A stretch of 64,000 nucleotides of DNA from Streptomyces sp. NBC_00287 (GTDB lineage: Bacteria > Actinomycetota > Actinomycetes > Streptomycetales > Streptomycetaceae): contig NZ_CP108053.1 of NCBI RefSeq assembly GCF_036173105.1, forward strand, positions 5,332,001 through 5,396,000. The letters are read 5' to 3'. The translations under genes and the position numbers were made by a program. Within the stretch, counting starts at the first letter, position 1, and the number at the start of each line of letters is the position of its first letter. A model generated the notes under the pieces. That model worked only from the letters and a program-made list of their open reading frames with translations. It made no database searches and was not told the origin of the DNA. Below are positions 36,143 to 43,507 of the stretch, piece by piece.

Positions 36143-37885
36143 ATGAGCAGCCGTCCGGAGACCACCACCCGCACCACCGGCGCACACCGAGCGCACCGGG
36201 AGGCGCGCGACCGAGGTGCGGCGCGCACCCTGGCGCAGCGTCCGCCCGCGCGCTACGAGCCGTACCTGGACGGCCTGTTCACCTACTGCCTCTCCGTACT
36301 GTGCGACCACGACACCGCGACCGCCGCCCTGGGCGACGTCCTCGCGCTGGCCGAGCGCCGTGGGCAGCGCGTCCCGGAGTCCGCCGGCGACCGCCGCGCC
36401 TGGCTGTACGCCCTGGCCCGCTGGGCATGCCTGCGCAAGCTGGCCGAGGCCAAGCAGAAACGTCAGGCCACCCACGCGGCGGGCCGCCACGGCACTCATC
36501 GGCAGCCCACGACCGCGCCCGTCTCCGAGCAGGTCCAGGAGGACCGCAGACGCCAACTCTCCCTGCTCGCCTGGCCGGAGGCGGCCGGCACCACCCCCGA
36601 ACAGCGCGAGGCGCTCGAACTCGCCGTACGCCACCACCTCGCCGCCCACGAGGTCGCCGCCGTCCTCGGCATGGACCACGCCGTCGCCCGCGAACTGCTC
36701 GCCTCGGCCGCCTGCGAGGTGGAGCGCACGCGCGCGGCGCTCGCCGTGGTGGAGACCGGCACCTGCCCGAGCGTCGCCCGCCTCACCGGCGACAACCAGC
36801 TCGTCCTCAGCACGGCCCTGCGCCGCGAGCTGGTGCGCCACGTCGACGACTGCCCGCGCTGCCGCCGTACCGCCGAGCGCGCGGTCCCCGGCCGCTGGCC
36901 CGGCGCCACCGTCACCCCGGCGGAACTGCCCGTCCTGGAGGCACCCCGCGCGGCGCTGCACGTCGCCATGGCGCACGTCCCACGCGCGCGGGGCACCGCC
37001 CCCCGCTTCGACCGCCGCGGCTTCCCGATGGACCCCAAGGACACGGCCGCCCGCCGGGACCGCCTGCGCGCGCGTGCCGTCACGACGACCGTCGTCGCCA
37101 CCGTCGTAGCCGCGCCCGTGCTGGCCCTGTGGGCCGCCTACCGGGGCGCGCCCGCCGGCGAGGCGACCGAGGGCCGCTCGGCCAGCGCGAGCGAGGCGCA
37201 CGGCCCGGACGCCCTCGACGGCGAGACTCCGGAGGGCGGCTACGAGAACGCGGGCAACGCCAGCAGCCATCCCGGCGGCCGCCACGCCAAGGGCGCCAAG
37301 CCCGATGTCACGGTCGAGGTCATCAGCGTCACCGGCGCCGGCCAGAAGGGCGCGGCACAGCTCGACGTGACGGCGGGCAACCGCGGCGACACCACGCTCA
37401 TCACCCTGACCGCGAGCGGCGAAGCCCCCGTGCGCTGGTCCGCGACCACCGGCGCCTCCTGGCTCTACCTGAGCCGCGCCTCGGGAACCCTCGCCCCCGG
37501 CGAATCGTTGACGATCAAGGTGTACGTCGACCCGCTCCGCGAGCCGTCCGGGTACTGGAGCGCACAGGTCGCCGTCTCACCCGCCGGAGCCGTCGTGCGC
37601 ATCGAGGGCTACGGCACCGCGCCGAGCCCCTCCGATCCCGGACCGGGAAGCCCCGACCCGGAGCCCACGGATCCGACTCCGAGCGACCCGCCCCCGTCGT
37701 CCCCGGACCCGACGCCCACCGACCCCGAGCCGACGCCGACCGACCCGACACCCACGGACCCCACGCCGAGCGACCCGCCGCCCTCGTCGTCCGACCCGGA
37801 TCCGCCGCCGTCCGGCCCGGAAGACCCCGGAGACCCGACAGGCTCGACGTCACCGACCGGCGACCCGAGCCCGTCCACGTCGTAG
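36143..37885 (+). CDS. Sigma-like/zinc-finger/transmembrane/BACON fusion protein
   Basis: 580 residues. The N-terminus resembles an ECF sigma factor: a region 2-like helical block (about 35-110, YEPYLDGLFTYCLSVLCDHD) and a region 4-like block (about 150-200, EVAAVLGMDHAVARELL). A zf-HC2-type H-X3-C-X2-C motif (HVDDCPRC, His233) follows. One membrane helix lies near 313-333. Outside is a BACON-like domain (about 390-490, GASWLYLSRASGTLAPGESL) and a Pro/Ser/Thr/Asp tail. This looks like a sigma factor turned into a membrane-tethered protein; the role is unknown. GTG at 36140 is an alternative start. Confidence 0.8.
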   Translation: MSSRPETTTRTTGAHRAHREARDRGAARTLAQRPPARYEPYLDGLFTYCLSVLCDHDTATAALGDVLALAERRGQRVPESAGDRRAWLYALARWACLRKLAEAKQKRQATHAAGRHGTHRQPTTAPVSEQVQEDRRRQLSLLAWPEAAGTTPEQREALELAVRHHLAAHEVAAVLGMDHAVARELLASAACEVERTRAALAVVETGTCPSVARLTGDNQLVLSTALRRELVRHVDDCPRCRRTAERAVPGRWPGATVTPAELPVLEAPRAALHVAMAHVPRARGTAPRFDRRGFPMDPKDTAARRDRLRARAVTTTVVATVVAAPVLALWAAYRGAPAGEATEGRSASASEAHGPDALDGETPEGGYENAGNASSHPGGRHAKGAKPDVTVEVISVTGAGQKGAAQLDVTAGNRGDTTLITLTASGEAPVRWSATTGASWLYLSRASGTLAPGESLTIKVYVDPLREPSGYWSAQVAVSPAGAVVRIEGYGTAPSPSDPGPGSPDPEPTDPTPSDPPPSSPDPTPTDPEPTPTDPTPTDPTPSDPPPSSSDPDPPPSGPEDPGDPTGSTSPTGDPSPSTS

Positions 37886-37897
37886 CCCTTGGGGCCG

Positions 37898-38746
37898 TCA
37901 GTCCACCGGATCCGCGGGATGCGGTGCCAGCAGGGGCAGCTGCGAGGCCAGCCGCTCCTCGCACAGCTCGACCAGGCGGTCGTAGCCCGCCTTGCCCATC
38001 AGCTCGATCAGCTCCGGCCGGTAGGAGACATACACCGGGTCACCGGCGCCGTGTGCCGAGGTCGCCGAGGTGCACCACCAGTGCAGATCATGGCCGCCCG
38101 GGCCCCAGCCGCGGCGGTCGTACTCCCCGATCGACACCTGGAGCACGCGCGTGTCGTCGGGCCGGTCGATCCAGTCGTAGGTCCGCCGGACCGGAAGCTG
38201 CCAGCAGACGTCCGGCTTGGTCTCCAGCGGCTCGCGGCCCTCCTTGAGGGCGAGGATGTGCAGCGAGCAGCCCGCGCCGCCCGCGAAGCCGGGCCGGTTC
38301 TGGAAGATGCACGAGCCCTGGTACGGGCGGGTCTGCCGGTCGCCGTCCTCGTCCTCCGAGATCCAGCCGGTCTCCGTGCCCACGTCATGGTGCTGCCAGA
38401 TCTCCGGCGTGAGCCTCGCCACGTTCTCCGCGACCCGCTTCTCGTCGTCCTCGTCGGAGAAGTGGGCGCCCAGGGTGCAGCACCCGTCGTCCGCCCGGCC
38501 TGCTTGGATTCCCTGGCAGCCGCTGCCGAAGATGCAGTTCCAACGAGAGGTCAGCCATGTCAGATCGCACCGGAAGATCTGCTCATCGTCTGCCGGATCG
38601 GGGAACTCCACCCACGCGCGTGCGAAGTCGAGGCCCTTCTCGTCCGCAGCCAGGGCCTTCTTCGCCTTCTTCGACGGCTTCACCTGCGAAGAACCGCCGG
38701 TTGATTTGGCCGTCTTCTGATCCTTCGCCTTTTTCGTCTTTGGCAC
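37898..38746 (-). CDS. Cysteine-rich conserved hypothetical protein
   Basis: 282 residues from GTG 38746. A Lys-rich N-terminus (KTKKAKDQKTAKST) precedes a domain with clustered cysteines: RWNCIFGSGCQGI, ADDGCCTLGAHF, GSCIFQNRPGFAGGAGCSLH and KPDVCWQLPVRR. The pattern is reminiscent of YkgJ or DUF3109-like metal-binding proteins. WGPGGHDLHWWCTS lies near the C-terminus. No signal peptide. Probably binds a metal or cluster; activity unknown. It converges on the BACON fusion gene with a 12-bp gap. Confidence 0.7.
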   Translation of the reverse strand: MPKTKKAKDQKTAKSTGGSSQVKPSKKAKKALAADEKGLDFARAWVEFPDPADDEQIFRCDLTWLTSRWNCIFGSGCQGIQAGRADDGCCTLGAHFSDEDDEKRVAENVARLTPEIWQHHDVGTETGWISEDEDGDRQTRPYQGSCIFQNRPGFAGGAGCSLHILALKEGREPLETKPDVCWQLPVRRTYDWIDRPDDTRVLQVSIGEYDRRGWGPGGHDLHWWCTSATSAHGAGDPVYVSYRPELIELMGKAGYDRLVELCEERLASQLPLLAPHPADPVD

Positions 38747-38829
38747 TCGTCCAGGGTAAGTCGCCCGAGACCCCGGCCGGGACCGCACCGGGGGCGGTGC
38801 CCGGCTCGGCGGGCAGTAGCGTTCCGTAC

Positions 38830-39762
38830 ATGAGACTCGGTGTCCTCGACGTGGGATCGAACACGGTGCATCTGCTGGTGGTGGATGCGCACCCAGGCGC
38901 GCGCCCGCTGCCCGCGCACTCGCACAAGGCGGAGTTGCGCCTTGCCCAACTGCTCGACGAGAGCGGGGCCATCGGGCCCGACGGGGTCGACAAACTCATC
39001 TCGGTCGTCAAGGAAGCGCTCCAGGCCGCCGAGGACAAGGGCGTGGAGGACCTGCTGCCGTTCGCGACCTCCGCGGTGCGCGAGGCCAGCAACGCCGATG
39101 ACGTCCTCGCGCGCGTGAAGGCCGAGACCGGGGTGGAGCTCCAGGTCCTCACCGGCGCGGAGGAGGCCCGGCTCACCTTCCTCGCCGTCCGCCGCTGGTT
39201 CGGCTGGTCGGCCGGAAAACTGCTGGTCCTGGACATCGGCGGCGGCTCCCTGGAGATCGCCTACGGCATCGACGAGGAGCCGGACGCCGCGGTGTCGCTG
39301 CCGCTCGGCGCCGGGCGCCTCACCGCCGCCTGGCTGCCCGGCGATCCGCCCGACCCCGAGGACATCCGGGCCCTGCGCCGACATGTCCGCGCCCAGATCG
39401 CGCGTACGGTCGGTGAGTTCAGCCGCTTCGGACGTCCCGACCATGTCGTCGCCACGTCCAAGACCTTCAAGCAGCTCGCCCGCATCGCCGGCGCCGCCCG
39501 CTCCGCGGAGGGCCTGTATGTCCAGCGCGACCTGAAGCGAGAGTCCCTGGAGGCCTGGGTCCCGCAACTGGCCGGCATGACGACCGAGGAACGCGCCGAC
39601 CTCCCCGGCGTCTCCGAGGGCCGCGCGGGCCAGCTGCTGGCGGGCGCCCTGGTCGCCGAGGGGGCGATGGACCTGTTCGGCGTGGAGACCCTGGAAATCT
39701 GCCCGTGGGCGCTGCGGGAGGGCGTGATCCTGCGCAGGATGGACCACCTTCCGGCTGTGTGA
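38830..39762 (+). CDS. Ppx/GppA-family phosphatase
   Basis: 310 residues of the ASKHA-fold exopolyphosphatase/guanosine pentaphosphatase family. Phosphate-loop motifs are LDVGSNTVHLLVVD (6-19), FATSAVREASNAD and LVLDIGGGSLEIAYG. It has the short actinobacterial length with only the catalytic domains. It probably hydrolyses polyphosphate or pppGpp; which substrate applies cannot be told. ATG 38830 lies 7 nt after TAGCGT, so the mRNA is likely leaderless. Confidence 0.9.
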   Translation: MRLGVLDVGSNTVHLLVVDAHPGARPLPAHSHKAELRLAQLLDESGAIGPDGVDKLISVVKEALQAAEDKGVEDLLPFATSAVREASNADDVLARVKAETGVELQVLTGAEEARLTFLAVRRWFGWSAGKLLVLDIGGGSLEIAYGIDEEPDAAVSLPLGAGRLTAAWLPGDPPDPEDIRALRRHVRAQIARTVGEFSRFGRPDHVVATSKTFKQLARIAGAARSAEGLYVQRDLKRESLEAWVPQLAGMTTEERADLPGVSEGRAGQLLAGALVAEGAMDLFGVETLEICPWALREGVILRRMDHLPAV

Positions 39763-40050
39763 CACGGGGAGGGTGGCTGGCTGGGGGTGCGCGGGGGCTC
39801 GCGCGCCGGGCATGTGCGCGAGGGTTTTGCTCCTACGGCGTGCGCACAGATTTGCACTCGTACGGCGTGCGCTCCCGGCGCATCACCTGGCCCGCGCGCC
39901 CCGCGCATCCGAACACACCCCGCCCACCCCGAGTGAAGTGCGCCACCCCCTCCCCACCCCAGCCCCCCGCCTGGCCGATTGCCGTACCCCCACAGCCCGC
40001 CCACGGCCGTCGGCTCCCCCGTGCCGAGCGAGGCCCCGTACCCTGTCTCC
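39763..40050. other. 288-bp intergenic stretch with a spaced direct repeat
   Basis: No gene is supported. TACGGCGTGCGC occurs at 39834-39845 and again at 39861-39872, each preceded by a similar TTTGC-CTC context, 27 bp apart. Near the end, TACCCT (40039-40044) precedes the downstream GTG by 6 nt. Confidence 0.45.
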
Positions 40051-40875
40051 GTGGCAGAACCAGTGGTGCGCATCCCGGATGCGAAGGTCGCGCTGTCTAC
40101 GGCCTCGGTCTATCCGGAGTCGACGGCGACGGCCTTCGAGATCGCGGCGCGCCTCGGGTACGACGGCGTCGAGGTCATGGTGTGGACCGATCCGGTCAGC
40201 CAGGACATCGAGGCACTGCGCCGGCTCAGCGACTACCACCAGATCCCGATCCTCGCCGTGCACGCCCCCTGTCTGCTCATCACCCAGCGCGTGTGGTCCA
40301 CCGACCCCTGGACCAAGCTCCAGCGCGCCCAGGCGGCGGCCGAGAAGCTGGGCGCGAGCACGGTCGTCGTGCACCCCCCGTTCCGCTGGCAGCGCCAGTA
40401 CGCGCGCGACTTCGTCGCCGGAATCTGGCGCATGGCGAACGAGACAGATGTGCGGTTCGCCGTAGAGAACATGTACCCCTGGCGCTACCGCGACCGCGAG
40501 ATGCTCGCGTACGCCCCCGACTGGGACGTCACCAAGGACGACTACCGCCACTTCACGATCGATCTCAGCCACACCGCGACCGCCCGCACCGACGCCATCC
40601 ATATGATCGACCGCATGGGTGACCGACTGGGGCATGTGCACCTCGCGGACGGCCGAGGTTCGGCGAAGGACGAGCACCTCGTCCCCGGCCGCGGCACCCA
40701 GCCCTGCGCCGAGGTGCTGGAACGTCTCGCCCTGACCGGTTTCGACGGCCATGTCGTCATCGAGGTCAACACCCGCCGGGCGATGTCCAGCGCCGAGCGG
40801 GAGGCCGACCTCGCCGAGGCGCTGGCCTACACCCGCCTCCATCTGGCCTCCGCGGTGAAGGTGCCCCGGCCGTGA
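40051..40875 (+). CDS. Xylose-isomerase-like TIM-barrel protein
   Basis: 274 residues of the sugar phosphate isomerase/epimerase (AP endonuclease family 2-like) fold. Visible strands and metal ligands include LGYDGVEVMVW, ILAVHAPC, TVVVHPPFRWQ, FAVENMYPW, TIDLSHT, HVHLADGRG and HVVIEVNT, with His and Glu at expected metal-binding positions. The substrate is unknown. The GTG is 6 nt after TACCCT; in-frame GTG codons further upstream exist. Its stop overlaps the start of the TetR gene. Confidence 0.85.
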   Translation: MAEPVVRIPDAKVALSTASVYPESTATAFEIAARLGYDGVEVMVWTDPVSQDIEALRRLSDYHQIPILAVHAPCLLITQRVWSTDPWTKLQRAQAAAEKLGASTVVVHPPFRWQRQYARDFVAGIWRMANETDVRFAVENMYPWRYRDREMLAYAPDWDVTKDDYRHFTIDLSHTATARTDAIHMIDRMGDRLGHVHLADGRGSAKDEHLVPGRGTQPCAEVLERLALTGFDGHVVIEVNTRRAMSSAEREADLAEALAYTRLHLASAVKVPRP

Positions 40876-41483
40876 CCGACACCGCAGCACCCCGCCGGGG
40901 CCGGGGCCGCCGTACCCGCAGCGAATCCGCCGACACCAGGGCCCGGATCCTGGCCGTGGCCCGCGAGGAGTTCTCCGAGCGGGGTTACGAGAAGACGTCC
41001 GTGCGCGGGATCGCCAAGGCGGCCGGTGTGGACTCCGCGCTGGTGCACCACTACTTCGGCACCAAGGAACAGGTCTTCGAGGCGGCCGTGGAAGTCGCCT
41101 TCGCGCCCGCGTTCAGGGGCCGCGACATCGTCCTCGACGGCCCCCTCGACAGCGTCGGCGAACGGCTGACCCGGATGATCATCGGTCTCTGGGAGAACCC
41201 GGTGACAAGGGCCCCGCTGCTCGCGATCGTCCGCTCGGCCGTCAACAACGAGAGCGCGGCCGCCGTCTTCCGCAAACTGGTCGCCGCCCAGTTGCTGCGC
41301 CGTATCGCCGAACAGCTCGACCTCCCGGACGCGGAACTGCGCGCCGAGCTCGCGGCGGCCCAGCTCGTCGGTATCGCGATGATGCGTTACGTCATCAAGA
41401 TCGAGCCGATCGCCTCGGCGGACCCGGAGCAGATCATCACGAGGGTGGCACCGGTCGTACAGGGCCACCTGACCAGACCCTGA
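40872..41483 (+). CDS. TetR-family transcriptional regulator
   Basis: 203 residues. TetR_N helix-turn-helix at about 18-64 (RARILAVAREEFSERGYEKT, SVRGIAKAAGVDSALVHHYF), then a C-terminal domain of the TetR_C_17-like type with ALVHHYFGTKEQVFEAAVEV at the junction. The GTG start overlaps the TIM-barrel stop, so the two are coupled. A perfect palindrome 38 bp after its stop, in front of ilvD, could be its target. Confidence 0.9.
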   Translation: MTDTAAPRRGRGRRTRSESADTRARILAVAREEFSERGYEKTSVRGIAKAAGVDSALVHHYFGTKEQVFEAAVEVAFAPAFRGRDIVLDGPLDSVGERLTRMIIGLWENPVTRAPLLAIVRSAVNNESAAAVFRKLVAAQLLRRIAEQLDLPDAELRAELAAAQLVGIAMMRYVIKIEPIASADPEQIITRVAPVVQGHLTRP

Positions 41484-41521
41484 GCAGCACACGGCCGCCG
41501 ACCGAGACGTACATCCCGCAT

Positions 41522-41540
41522 TCCGGACACCGTGTCCGGA
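41522..41540. promoter_or_regulatory. Perfect 19-bp palindrome upstream of ilvD
   Basis: TCCGGACAC and GTGTCCGGA flank a single central C. It overlaps the expected -35 position for a TACGCT hexamer at 41557-41562 and lies 60 bp before the ilvD ATG. It could be an operator for ilvD or, less likely because no T-run follows, a terminator for the upstream tetR gene. Confidence 0.5.
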
Positions 41541-41599
41541 CCCTGGATGACCGGCGTACGCTCAATAGCAGCCCTATCTGTCTGAAGGAGCGAGCGACG

Positions 41600-43453
41600 A
41601 TGCCCGAGCTGAGGTCCCGCACAGTCACCCACGGTCGCAATATGGCGGGCGCCCGCGCCCTTATGCGCGCCTCCGGTGTACCCGGTGCGGACATCGGCCG
41701 TAAGCCGATCATCGCGGTCGCCAACAGCTTCACCGAGTTCGTGCCGGGCCACACCCACCTCCAGCCGGTCGGCCGGATCGTCAGCGAGGCGATCCGTGAG
41801 GCGGGCGGCATCCCGCGCGAGTTCAACACGATCGCCGTCGACGACGGCATCGCGATGGGCCACGGCGGCATGCTGTACAGCCTCCCGTCCCGCGACCTCA
41901 TCGCCGACTCGGTCGAGTACATGGTCGAGGCGCACTGCGCCGACGCCCTGATCTGCATCTCCAACTGCGACAAGATCACCCCGGGCATGCTGAACGCGGC
42001 TCTCCGCCTCAACATCCCGACGGTCTTCGTCTCCGGCGGCCCGATGGAGTCCGGCCGCGCCACGCTGGTCGACGGCACGGTCCGTACGCTCGACCTGGTC
42101 GACGCGATGTCCGAGGCCGTGAACGAGAAGATCTCGGACGAGGACATCCTCCGTATCGAGGAGAACGCCTGTCCGACCTGCGGCAGCTGTTCCGGCATGT
42201 TCACGGCCAACTCGATGAACTGCCTGACGGAGGCCATCGGCCTCTCGCTCCCGGGCAACGGCTCGGTCCTCGCCACGCACACGGCCCGCAAGGGTCTGTA
42301 CGAGGACGCGGCCCGCACGGTGATGGACATCACCCGCCGCTACTACGAGCAGGACGACGAGACGGTCCTGCCGCGCAACGTCGCCACCTTCCAGGCCTTC
42401 GAGAACGCCATGGCCCTGGACATCGCGATGGGCGGCTCCACCAACACGATCCTGCACCTGCTCGCCGCCGCCCAGGAGGCGGGCGTCCCCTTCGGTCTGG
42501 AGCAGATCGACGCGGTCAGCCGCCGGGTCCCGTGCCTGGCGAAGGTCGCGCCGAACGTCGCCAAGGACCGCACGTACTACATGGAGGACGTGCACCGCGC
42601 CGGCGGCATCCCCGCCCTGCTCGGCGAACTGCACCGCGCGGGCCTGCTGAACGAGGACGTGCACGCGGTCCACAGCCCGTCCCTCGCGGACTGGCTGAAG
42701 ACCTGGGACGTCCGAGGCGGCTCCCCGTCCCCCGAGGCGCTCGAACTGTGGCACGCGGCCCCTGGCTGCGTCCGCTCCGCCGAGGCCTTCTCCCAGTCCG
42801 AGCGCTGGGAGGCGCTGGACGAGGACGCCGAGGGCGGCTGCATCCGCAGTGCCGAGCACGCGTACTCCAAGGACGGCGGCCTGGCGGTGCTGCGCGGCAA
42901 CCTCGCCGTCGACGGCTGTGTGGTGAAGACGGCCGGTGTCGACGAGTCGATCTGGACCTTCGAGGGCCCGGCGGTCGTCTGCGAGTCGCAGGAAGAGGCC
43001 GTCGAGAAGATCCTCAACAAGCAGGTCACACACGGCGATGTGGTGGTCATCCGCTACGAGGGCCCCAAGGGCGGCCCCGGTATGCAGGAGATGCTCTACC
43101 CGACGTCCTTCCTCAAGGGCCGCGGCCTCGGCAAGACCTGCGCCCTGATCACCGACGGCCGCTTCTCCGGCGGCACTTCGGGCCTGTCCATCGGCCACGC
43201 CTCCCCGGAGGCGGCCTCCGGCGGCACGATCGCCCTCGTCGAGGACGGCGACCGCATCCGCATCGACATCCCGAACCGCACGATCGAGTTGCTGGTCGAG
43301 GAGACGGAACTTTCGCGCCGTGAGCAGGCGTTGAACGGTGCGTACGCTCCCAAGAACCGCGAGCGCAAGGTCTCCGCCGCCCTGCGCGCCTACGCGGCGA
43401 TGGCGACGAGCGCCGACAAGGGCGCGGTGCGCGACGTCACAATGCTCGGCTGA
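41600..43453 (+). CDS. ilvD: Dihydroxy-acid dehydratase
   Basis: 617-residue Fe-S enzyme of valine, isoleucine and pantoate-precursor synthesis. It converts dihydroxy-acids to 2-keto acids. Cluster and active-site motifs include ISNCDKITPGM, NACPTCGSCSGMFTANSMNC, GSTNTILHLLA and TDGRFSGGTSG. It is full length. GAAGGAG precedes the ATG. Its product pathway supplies ketoisovalerate, upstream of the pantoate used by panC elsewhere in the window. Confidence 0.97.
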   Translation: MPELRSRTVTHGRNMAGARALMRASGVPGADIGRKPIIAVANSFTEFVPGHTHLQPVGRIVSEAIREAGGIPREFNTIAVDDGIAMGHGGMLYSLPSRDLIADSVEYMVEAHCADALICISNCDKITPGMLNAALRLNIPTVFVSGGPMESGRATLVDGTVRTLDLVDAMSEAVNEKISDEDILRIEENACPTCGSCSGMFTANSMNCLTEAIGLSLPGNGSVLATHTARKGLYEDAARTVMDITRRYYEQDDETVLPRNVATFQAFENAMALDIAMGGSTNTILHLLAAAQEAGVPFGLEQIDAVSRRVPCLAKVAPNVAKDRTYYMEDVHRAGGIPALLGELHRAGLLNEDVHAVHSPSLADWLKTWDVRGGSPSPEALELWHAAPGCVRSAEAFSQSERWEALDEDAEGGCIRSAEHAYSKDGGLAVLRGNLAVDGCVVKTAGVDESIWTFEGPAVVCESQEEAVEKILNKQVTHGDVVVIRYEGPKGGPGMQEMLYPTSFLKGRGLGKTCALITDGRFSGGTSGLSIGHASPEAASGGTIALVEDGDRIRIDIPNRTIELLVEETELSRREQALNGAYAPKNRERKVSAALRAYAAMATSADKGAVRDVTMLG

Positions 43454-43468
43454 CACACAGCAGCACTT

Positions 43469-43501
43469 GGGGTCGCCTCCCGCTACGGCAGGGGGCGGCC
43501 C
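43469..43501. terminator. Probable bidirectional terminator between ilvD and the kinase gene
   Basis: GGGGTCGCCTCCC (43469-43481) can pair imperfectly with GGGGGCGGCCC (43491-43501) across a short loop between two converging genes. There is no strong T-run. Confidence 0.5.
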
Positions 43502-43507
43502 TGCGCG

